Positions 1 to 4,504 of a stretch of DNA of 5,523 bases are shown here, piece by piece. Both the position numbers and the translations under genes were made by a program. Location of the stretch: contig CANRHA010000124.1 of the NCBI GenBank assembly GCA_947630315.1, forward strand, positions 1-5,523, written 5' to 3'. Each line of letters starts with the position of its first letter. Within the stretch, counting starts at the first letter, position 1. The notes under the pieces were generated by a model. The model ran no database searches. It was not told the DNA's origin and was given only the letters and a program-made list of their open reading frames with translations. The stretch is from an uncultured Clostridia bacterium (GTDB lineage Bacteria; Bacillota; Clostridia; Oscillospirales; Ruminococcaceae).

Positions 1-105
1 CCGAAGGCGCTCTCGGAGCTTAAGAACAAGAAGCCCCGCTTTACCGGCTCGGTCGAAAAGGACGAGATGCTCAGCGCGGTATATTCCCTTCTCGGGATAA
101 AATAA
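1..105 (+). CDS. C-terminal end of an unidentified protein (partial)
   Basis: Frame 1 is open from the first base and closes at TAA (103-105), giving the last 34 residues of a protein whose start lies outside the window. The tail is lysine-rich and ends in SAVYSLLGIK, which would suit a short terminal amphipathic helix. The codon style (AAG, GAG, ATA, GCG) matches the genes downstream, so it is probably a real native gene end rather than chance. I do not recognise the family and see no diagnostic motif in so short a piece. The gene converges with the DUF1540 gene on the other strand, with 28 bases between their stop codons. Confidence 0.6.
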   Translation, partial: PKALSELKNKKPRFTGSVEKDEMLSAVYSLLGIK

Positions 106-126
106 ATATCCCCCGCGAACGGGGGA
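98..126 (-). terminator. Rho-independent terminator for the minus-strand DUF1540 gene
   Basis: A perfect stem of CCCCCG (110-115) and CGGGGG (120-125), extended by a T-A pair at 109/126, encloses a four-base loop. Read on the minus strand the loop is TTCG and the stem is followed by the T-rich run ATATTTATTTTAT, the normal layout of an intrinsic terminator. It begins 8 bases after the DUF1540 stop codon. On the plus strand the bases after the stem are not T-rich, so it should serve the upstream plus-strand gene poorly. It overlaps the last codons of that gene. Confidence 0.75.
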
Positions 127-133
127 GGGCTGC

Positions 134-301
134 TCAGTGCTTAGGCCTGAATGTCTTGCATTCCGTCTGAGCCGAGCATTCGGGGTCGTTGCAGCCGCAG
201 CAGCAAACGTCGATCTTTCCCGCGACGCATTCGCAGCTGTCGCGGTTGAACTCGCAGCTTGACACCCCGCATTTGATACCGTAGATCCTATCTTTTTCCA
301 T
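134..301 (-). CDS. DUF1540 cysteine-rich small protein, 55 aa
   Basis: The 55-residue product has ten cysteines (residues 11, 16, 23, 25, 33, 34, 35, 37, 42, 48), including a CCCGC run and a closing CGCNDPECSAQTEC segment. This pattern is typical of DUF1540 domains, small proteins common in Clostridia and Bacilli. Their function is unknown; metal binding is a guess from the cysteine spacing. There is no signal peptide or membrane segment, so it is probably cytoplasmic. I chose the ATG at 299-301 because a GGAG lies 9 bases upstream on the minus strand; an ATG at 320-322 would add METEWYQ but has a weaker ribosome binding site. The frame stays open further upstream into the phosphoesterase gene, but that part is composition-driven and not family-like. 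It is transcribed divergently from the phosphoesterase and ends at a terminator. Confidence 0.85.
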   Translation of the reverse strand: MEKDRIYGIKCGVSSCEFNRDSCECVAGKIDVCCCGCNDPECSAQTECKTFRPKH

Positions 302-310
302 TTGGTACCA

Positions 311-314
311 CTCC
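311..314 (-). promoter_or_regulatory. Ribosome binding site deciding the DUF1540 start
   Basis: CTCC on the plus strand reads GGAG on the minus strand, 9 bases before the ATG at 299-301. It lies inside the codons that a start at 320-322 would use. It therefore favours the shorter 55-residue product over the 62-residue alternative. Confidence 0.6.
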
Positions 315-343
315 GTTTCCATGATCTTTGCAATTTCTTGCCC

Positions 344-376
344 GAATATTATTGCCGCCCTCGGGGCGCAATATTC
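344..376. promoter_or_regulatory. Imperfect dyad between divergent genes
   Basis: GAATATT (344-350) and AATATTC (370-376) form exact 7-base inverted arms, and CGCCC (356-360) with GGGCG (364-368) forms an inner 5-bp stem around TCG. Five unpaired bases on the left face one on the right. The element lies two bases before the phosphoesterase ribosome binding site and about 40 bases upstream of the DUF1540 start. It could be an operator serving both divergent genes, or a 5' leader hairpin. AT-rich -10-like words (TATTAT on plus, TAATAT on minus) overlap the left arm, but neither has a convincing -35 partner. Confidence 0.35.
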
Positions 377-378
377 CC

Positions 379-385
379 GGAGGTG
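379..385 (+). promoter_or_regulatory. Ribosome binding site deciding a TTG start
   Basis: GGAGGTG lies 5 bases before TTG at 391-393. No ATG or GTG in the same frame lies close behind it, and the first in-frame ATG would remove the essential DLH motif. The TTG is therefore the best start for the phosphoesterase. An earlier in-frame TTG at 328 lacks such a site and would add 21 unlike-family residues. Confidence 0.85.
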
Positions 386-390
386 AAGTA

Positions 391-1110
391 TTGTCATTAT
401 TTGTAATTTCAGACCTGCATCTGTCACTTTCGGCCGATAAGCCGATGGACATCTTTCCGGGCTGGAGCGATCACGTTTCCAGGCTTGAAAAAAACTGGCA
501 GGAGCGCGTCGCCCCCGAGGACACGGTAATGATCCCGGGCGACGTCTCATGGGCGATGAGTTTAAGCGCCGCCGCGGAGGATTTTAAGTTTATAGATCGC
601 CTTAACGGCAGAAAGATAATCTCAAAGGGCAACCACGATTACTGGTGGGCGACGGTTTCAAAGACCAAGAGAATGTTTTCGGAAAACGGCATAAGTTCGA
701 TAGATATCCTTCACAACAACTTTTTCAGGTATGAGGATATCGGAATCTGCGGCACCCGCGGCTGGATAAACGATGGCACCGAGCCCAAGGACAAAAAGGT
801 TATCCTGCGTGAGGCACAGAGGCTTGAACGTTCGGTTTCGGCGGCGGCCGCCGAGGGTTTGACGCCGGTCGCGTTTTTACATTACCCTCCGGTGTTCATG
901 GACGACCGCAACGACGAGATAATGGAGGTGCTTCATAAGTGGGGAGTTACCCTCTGCTTTTATGGCCATCTTCACGGCTACGCCCACCGAAATGCTGTGA
1001 TAGGGGAGCGCGAAGGGATAGAATTTCGGCTTATATCCAGTGATTTTTTACATTTTTGCCCGTGTGATGTAACAAATATTGTTAAATCACACAAAAAAGA
1101 TATTTTTTAA
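391..1110 (+). CDS. Calcineurin-like metallophosphoesterase, 239 aa
   Basis: The product has the full set of metal-binding motifs of the calcineurin-like phosphoesterase superfamily: DLH (D8, H10), GDVSW (D51), GNHDYWW (N81 and catalytic H82), HYPP (H164) and GHLH (H193, H195). These ligands build a two-metal centre that hydrolyses phosphate mono- or diesters; the substrate cannot be read from sequence. It resembles the COG1768-type predicted phosphohydrolases of Firmicutes, with GNHDYWW and the SSDFLHFCP block near the end. No signal peptide or membrane segment is seen, so it should be cytoplasmic. The start is TTG behind GGAGGTG. The last 15 or so residues (VTNIVKSHKKDIF and neighbours) go beyond the conserved domain and are encoded by an inverted repeat, so this tail may be a by-product of a DNA or RNA element. 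The gene lies 84 bases upstream of tig, which has its own promoter. Confidence 0.88.
   Translation: MSLFVISDLHLSLSADKPMDIFPGWSDHVSRLEKNWQERVAPEDTVMIPGDVSWAMSLSAAAEDFKFIDRLNGRKIISKGNHDYWWATVSKTKRMFSENGISSIDILHNNFFRYEDIGICGTRGWINDGTEPKDKKVILREAQRLERSVSAAAAEGLTPVAFLHYPPVFMDDRNDEIMEVLHKWGVTLCFYGHLHGYAHRNAVIGEREGIEFRLISSDFLHFCPCDVTNIVKSHKKDIF
1062..1092. repeat. 31-nt near-perfect inverted repeat at the end of the phosphoesterase gene
   Basis: Arms GTGTGATGTAACAA (1062-1075) and TTGTTAAATCACAC (1079-1092) are reverse complements at 13 of 14 positions, around the three-base centre ATA. The only mismatch is G1069 opposite A1085. This is far more symmetry than coding sequence normally shows. It could be the stem of a transcription terminator completed by the following A/T run, or a protein-binding operator. 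The stem is not GC-rich and the T-run begins some 10 bases after it, so as a terminator it is unusual. I do not recognise the site as that of a known regulator. Confidence 0.8.
1093..1108. repeat. A6-GATA-T6 inverted repeat following the 31-nt repeat
   Basis: AAAAAA (1093-1098) and TTTTTT (1103-1108) flank GATA, directly abutting the larger inverted repeat and just before the TAA of the phosphoesterase gene. The T-run could serve as the uridine tract of a terminator whose stem is the 31-nt repeat. Alternatively, A- and T-tracts here could bend DNA or act as an upstream element for the tig promoter, whose -10 lies about 35 bases further on. Confidence 0.5.
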
Positions 1111-1119
1111 AAATTCTCT

Positions 1120-1131
1120 GGAAAAATTTCC
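1120..1131. promoter_or_regulatory. GGAAA-AA-TTTCC dyad overlapping the tig -35 region
   Basis: Two perfect 5-base inverted arms (1120-1124 and 1127-1131) are separated by AA. The dyad ends 10 bases before the -10 hexamer, so it covers the place where a -35 element would sit. A protein bound there would interfere with or assist polymerase. At this length chance occurrence is possible. It does not match the CtsR or CIRCE sites of chaperone and protease genes. Confidence 0.3.
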
Positions 1132-1138
1132 GCGCTTA

Positions 1139-1147
1139 TGATATACT
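1139..1147 (+). promoter_or_regulatory. Extended -10 promoter of the tig-clpP-clpX operon
   Basis: TG (1139-1140), one base, then TATACT (1142-1147) matches an extended -10 element of the housekeeping sigma factor, with one mismatch to TATAAT. No good -35 is found 17 bases upstream, which fits the extended -10 class. A start near 1154-1156 would give a leader of about 40 bases before the tig ATG. A second AT-rich word, TATAAA at 1149-1154, is an alternative -10. This is the only convincing promoter in front of the operon. Confidence 0.55.
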
Positions 1148-1194
1148 TTATAAATGTGTAACCAAAAATCACCTAAAAAACAGGAGGCAACAAT

Positions 1195-2478
1195 ATGCTG
1201 AAGTCAAAAAACCAGATCGAGACAAATAAGTACGAGCTCGAAATAGAGGTATCTCCCGAGGTATTCGAGGAGGCCGTTCAGAAGGCGTACCTCAAAAACA
1301 AGTCGAAGATAAACGTTCCCGGTTTCCGCCCCGGAAAGGCCCCGAGAAAGATGATCGAGACCCAGTACGGCGAAAGCGTTTTCTATGAGGAAGCGGTAAA
1401 CTCCCTCTACGCCGAAACGGTCGAAGCCGCCGTCGCCGAGGCCGAGCTTACGCTTGTAGCCCCGCCTGAGGTAGAAGTTACCGAGGTAAGCAAAGAGGCC
1501 GGCGTAAAGTTCAAAGTCGTATGCATAACCAAGCCGGTAGTAAAAATAGGCGATTGCAAGGGCATTAAGGTTACAAAGAAGGTCGAGCCCGTGACCGACG
1601 AGATGGTAGACCACGAGATAGGCCATATGCGCGAGCGCAATTCCCGTTCGGTGAACGTAGACGACAGAGCGGCTCAGGACGGCGACGATGTCGTTATAGA
1701 TTTCGAGGGCTTCAAGGACGGCACACCCTTTGAGGGCGGCAAGGCCGAGAAGTACACCCTTAAGCTCGGTTCCGGCCAGTTTATACCCGGCTTTGAGGAG
1801 CAGGTAGTCGGTCACAGCATCGGCGACGAGTTCGATATAAACGTTACCTTCCCCGAGGATTATCAGGCTAAGGAGCTTGCCGGCGCGCCGGTAGTGTTCA
1901 AGATCAAACTCCACGAGATAAGATATACCGAGATCCCCGAGCTTGACGACGACTTTGTAAAGGACACCACCGACTTTGAAACCGTAGCTGATCTCAAAGC
2001 AGACGTAAGAAAGCACCTTGAAGAACACGCCGAGGAGCACGCCGAGGCCGATGTTGAGGCTTCTATCATGGAGAGCGTTATCGCCCAGCTTGAAGGCGAA
2101 ATACCCGAGGTGATGTATGAAAACAAGGTGAACGACATGATCGACGACCTTGCCCACAGGCTTTCTCATCAGGGAATTGAACTCGGAATGTACCTCCAGT
2201 TTACCGGCATGACCGAGGAGAGCTTAAGGACCACATACCGCGAGCAGGCCGAAAAGCAGGTAAAGCTTCGCCTTGCGCTTGAACAGTATGTAGCCGACAA
2301 CTCGATCGAGCCGGCCGACAGCGAGGTTGAAGAAGAATTTGCCAAGATCGCCGAGCAGTACAAGATGCCGGTCGAGGAGGTAAAGAAGTACATCAGAGCA
2401 GAGGATCTTAAGCTTGACGTAGCCGTACAGAAGGCGGTTGACGAAATAAAGGCCGCCGCAGTTATTGAAAACGCTTAA
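1195..2478 (+). CDS. tig: Trigger factor, ribosome-associated chaperone and prolyl isomerase, 427 aa
   Basis: Trigger factor docks beside the ribosomal exit tunnel, shields nascent chains and has peptidyl-prolyl isomerase activity. All three domains are visible. The N-terminal ribosome-binding domain (about 1-115) carries the signature GFRPGKAP at 43-50, the loop that contacts the ribosome. The FKBP-type isomerase domain (about 160-247) contains DGDDVVIDFEG and the GSGQFIPGFEEQVVG block. The C-terminal chaperone arms (about 250-427) are helical and acidic. The length matches family members (B. subtilis and E. coli proteins are about 424-432 residues). The start has AGGAGG (1182-1187) 7 bases upstream. 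The gene is first in the run with clpP and clpX, a common pairing of folding and degradation functions, and is driven by the extended -10 promoter upstream. ATA is a common isoleucine codon here. Confidence 0.98.
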   Translation: MLKSKNQIETNKYELEIEVSPEVFEEAVQKAYLKNKSKINVPGFRPGKAPRKMIETQYGESVFYEEAVNSLYAETVEAAVAEAELTLVAPPEVEVTEVSKEAGVKFKVVCITKPVVKIGDCKGIKVTKKVEPVTDEMVDHEIGHMRERNSRSVNVDDRAAQDGDDVVIDFEGFKDGTPFEGGKAEKYTLKLGSGQFIPGFEEQVVGHSIGDEFDINVTFPEDYQAKELAGAPVVFKIKLHEIRYTEIPELDDDFVKDTTDFETVADLKADVRKHLEEHAEEHAEADVEASIMESVIAQLEGEIPEVMYENKVNDMIDDLAHRLSHQGIELGMYLQFTGMTEESLRTTYREQAEKQVKLRLALEQYVADNSIEPADSEVEEEFAKIAEQYKMPVEEVKKYIRAEDLKLDVAVQKAVDEIKAAAVIENA

Positions 2479-2508
2479 TTTCGCATTATACAAGGAGGAT
2501 TCTAACCT

Positions 2509-3111
2509 ATGGCATTAGTACCGAACGTAATCGAACAGACGGGCCGCGGAGAACGCTTTTACGACATTTTCTCGAGACTTCTGAACGACAGGATAATCGT
2601 TCTTTCAGACGAGATAAACAGCGCTTCGGCGTCTGTAGTCGTCGCCCAGCTTCTGTTTTTAGACAGCCAGGATTCCGAAAAAGACATTTTCCTTTATATC
2701 AACAGCCCCGGCGGCTCAATTTCAGACGGCCTCGCCATTTACGATACCATGCAGTATGTAAAGGCCGATGTTTCCACCATCTGCGTAGGCATGGCGGCTT
2801 CGATGGGCGCGTTTCTGCTTGCGGGCGGCGCAAAGGGCAAGAGAATAGCCCTTCCCCACAGCGAGATACTGATCCACCAGCCCCTTATAGGCGGCGAGCG
2901 CGGACTTTTGGGCCAGACCACCGACATCAAGATCCATTCCGATCACCTTTACGCCACAAGGGAGATGCTCAACAAGCTTTTGGCTGAGAACACCGGAAAG
3001 TCGATCGAGCAGATAAGGCAGGACACCGAGCGCGACCACTACATGACCGCCGAGGAAGCCAAGGAATACGGCCTTGTCGATAAAATTATCGTAAGCGCCA
3101 AGGGCGAATAA
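2509..3111 (+). CDS. clpP: ClpP, ATP-dependent Clp protease proteolytic subunit, 200 aa
   Basis: ClpP is the serine peptidase that forms a tetradecameric chamber and degrades proteins fed in by ClpX. The catalytic serine S98 lies in GMAASMGAF, H123 in LIHQP, and the Asp is best assigned to D176 in ERDHYMTAEE. The oxyanion-loop motif INSPGGS is at 64-70. Compared from memory with B. subtilis ClpP (S98, H123, D172), this protein has four extra residues between His and Asp: QPLIGGERGLLGQTTDI instead of QPLGGAQGQATEI, in the strand-and-handle region used for ring-ring contacts and substrate binding. The N-terminus (MALVPNVIEQT) is standard, with at most a short propeptide. AAGGAGG (2492-2498) precedes the ATG by 10 bases. 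The gene lies 30 bases after tig and 68 bases before clpX, consistent with one operon and one ClpXP machine. Confidence 0.97.
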   Translation: MALVPNVIEQTGRGERFYDIFSRLLNDRIIVLSDEINSASASVVVAQLLFLDSQDSEKDIFLYINSPGGSISDGLAIYDTMQYVKADVSTICVGMAASMGAFLLAGGAKGKRIALPHSEILIHQPLIGGERGLLGQTTDIKIHSDHLYATREMLNKLLAENTGKSIEQIRQDTERDHYMTAEEAKEYGLVDKIIVSAKGE

Positions 3112-3121
3112 AATCAAAGCT

Positions 3122-3148
3122 CCTGCGGCTGAGATCATCGGCCGCAGG
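3122..3148 (+). terminator. Hairpin between clpP and clpX (possible attenuator or RNA-processing element)
   Basis: CCTGCGGC (3122-3129) pairs perfectly with GCCGCAGG (3141-3148). A T-G, a G-C and an A-T pair extend the stem to 11 bp with a GATCA loop. Only TTTAAC follows, too short a T-run for full termination, and clpX has no obvious promoter in the 31 bases after it. It is more likely a leaky terminator or a 3'-end stabiliser that sets the clpP to clpX ratio. Confidence 0.6.
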
Positions 3149-3179
3149 TTTAACAGTAAAAATCATAAGGAGGGGTCAT

Positions 3180-4442
3180 ATGGCAGGAAATGAAAACGGT
3201 CTTAAGCGCTGCAACTTCTGCGGAAAAACCGAAAACCGGGTCAGCAACATGTTTTCCGCCGGCGATGTTCATATCTGCGACGAGTGCGTGCTGTTCTGCT
3301 ACGACCTTTTGGATGAAAAAGGATACTTCAACGGCGCAGGGCCGAGAAACCGCAGTCACCGCGAGATAACCCTTACAAAGCCCACCGAGATAAAAAAGAT
3401 ACTCGACGAATATGTAATAGGACAGGACAGCGCAAAGATAGCTCTTGCCGTAGCGGTGTATAACCACTATAAGCGCATAAGCAATCCGCCGTCAAGAAGC
3501 GACAGCAGCGTAGAGATACAGAAGTCCAACGTATTGCTTTTAGGGCCTACCGGCGTCGGAAAAACTCACCTTGCGCAGACTCTTGCAAAAATACTGAACG
3601 TTCCGTTTGCGATTGCCGACGCCACAACTCTGACCGAGGCGGGCTATGTCGGCGACGACGTTGAAAACGTGCTCTTAAGGCTTATTCAGGCCGCCGATTA
3701 CGACATTGAGGAGGCCGAGCACGGCATTGTATACATCGACGAGATAGATAAAATCGCCCGCAAGTCCGAGAACGTCTCGATCACCCGCGACGTAAGCGGC
3801 GAGGGCGTTCAGCAGGCCCTTTTGAAGATAATCGAGGGCACGGTTTCAAACGTACCTCCCCAGGGAGGGCGCAAGCACCCCAACCAGGAGTTCATTCAGA
3901 TAGACACTAAAAACATTCTCTTTATCTGCGGAGGGGCTTTCGACGGCCTTGAAAAGATAATCCGCAGCCGCACGGATACCTCTACCGTAGGCTTTGGCGG
4001 AACTCTTAAAGAGAAGGAGACCACCGAGGAGGTCTTAAAAAAGGTCGTTCCTCAGGATATCGTCCGCTACGGAATTATCCCCGAGCTTATCGGACGCCTG
4101 CCGGTAATAACGGTTCTGTCGCCTTTGAATGAAGAAGCGCTTATGTCGATACTGACCGAGCCGAAAAACTCGTTGGAGAAGCAGTATAAGGCGCTGTTCG
4201 GGATCGACGGCATAGAGCTTGAGATCACCGAGGGCGCAAAGCGCGAGATAGCTAAGATGGCGATAGCCCAGAAGACCGGAGCAAGGGGTCTGAGGGCGAT
4301 AGTTGAGGAAGCGCTCTTAAAGCCTATGTTTGAGACCCCCGCGCTCGAAGACGTTTCTAAGGTTATAGTAACCGAAGAAACAATACGCGACGGCGCAGAT
4401 GTTGTTTTAGAGCATGAGGGCCGCGCAAAGCAGAAGAAATAA
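3180..4442 (+). CDS. clpX: ClpX, ATP-dependent unfoldase subunit of ClpXP, 420 aa
   Basis: ClpX is a hexameric AAA+ unfoldase that recognises tagged substrates, unfolds them and passes them to ClpP. The N-terminal zinc-binding domain has Cys11, Cys14, Cys33 and Cys36. The AAA+ core has Walker A GPTGVGKT (122-129), pore-1 loop GYVGDD (155-160, usually GYVGED), Walker B IVYIDE (183-188), the RKH substrate loop (231-233), the ClpP-docking tripeptide VGF (270-272, the IGF-loop equivalent), the arginine finger in IGRLP (R306) and sensor 2 in GARGLR (R369). The length equals that of the B. subtilis protein. The start has AAGGAGG (3167-3173) 6 bases upstream. The intact VGF loop and the adjacent clpP indicate a working ClpXP pair. 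It follows clpP after a hairpin and precedes rarA after another. Confidence 0.98.
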   Translation: MAGNENGLKRCNFCGKTENRVSNMFSAGDVHICDECVLFCYDLLDEKGYFNGAGPRNRSHREITLTKPTEIKKILDEYVIGQDSAKIALAVAVYNHYKRISNPPSRSDSSVEIQKSNVLLLGPTGVGKTHLAQTLAKILNVPFAIADATTLTEAGYVGDDVENVLLRLIQAADYDIEEAEHGIVYIDEIDKIARKSENVSITRDVSGEGVQQALLKIIEGTVSNVPPQGGRKHPNQEFIQIDTKNILFICGGAFDGLEKIIRSRTDTSTVGFGGTLKEKETTEEVLKKVVPQDIVRYGIIPELIGRLPVITVLSPLNEEALMSILTEPKNSLEKQYKALFGIDGIELEITEGAKREIAKMAIAQKTGARGLRAIVEEALLKPMFETPALEDVSKVIVTEETIRDGADVVLEHEGRAKQKK

Positions 4443-4451
4443 ACAGTTTAC

Positions 4452-4471
4452 GGGGGCAGGAGACTGCTCCC
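4452..4471 (+). terminator. Hairpin between clpX and rarA with a GAGA tetraloop
   Basis: GGGGGCAG (4452-4459) pairs with CTGCTCCC (4464-4471) in an 8-bp stem with one G-T wobble, closed by a GAGA loop of the stable GNRA type. The following CTATTTGCAT contains only three consecutive T, so termination would be partial at best. It starts 10 bases after the clpX stop. It may lower read-through into rarA or protect the clpX mRNA end. Confidence 0.55.
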
Positions 4472-4504
4472 TATTTGCATAGCAGATACGAAAGGAAGAC
4501 ATCA

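Noticed and set aside
328..390. Extended phosphoesterase start at TTG 328
   Set aside because: It has no ribosome binding site and would translate through the dyad and the GGAGGTG. The TTG at 391 fits the family N-terminus (SLFVISDLHLS).
302..550. Upstream extension of the DUF1540 frame to 138 residues
   Set aside because: The added residues overlap the phosphoesterase gene in antisense, are low-complexity and unlike the family. The GGAG-supported start at 301 gives a normal DUF1540 length.
1062..1092. CRP/FNR or Rex binding site suggested by TGTGAT and ATCACA ends
   Set aside because: The half-sites are much farther apart than in those regulators' sites, and the symmetry continues inside, so the known consensus does not fit.
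1155..1173. TGTGTAACC...AATCACC in the tig leader, resembling half-words of the 31-nt repeat
   Set aside because: Shared pieces are only five or six bases with different spacing, so this may be coincidence in AT-rich DNA.
1204..2169. A 321-codon open frame on the minus strand inside tig
   Set aside because: It is antisense to a certain trigger factor gene, has no recognisable domain, and is explained by the sense-strand codon bias (GAG, GAC, AAG, GTA).
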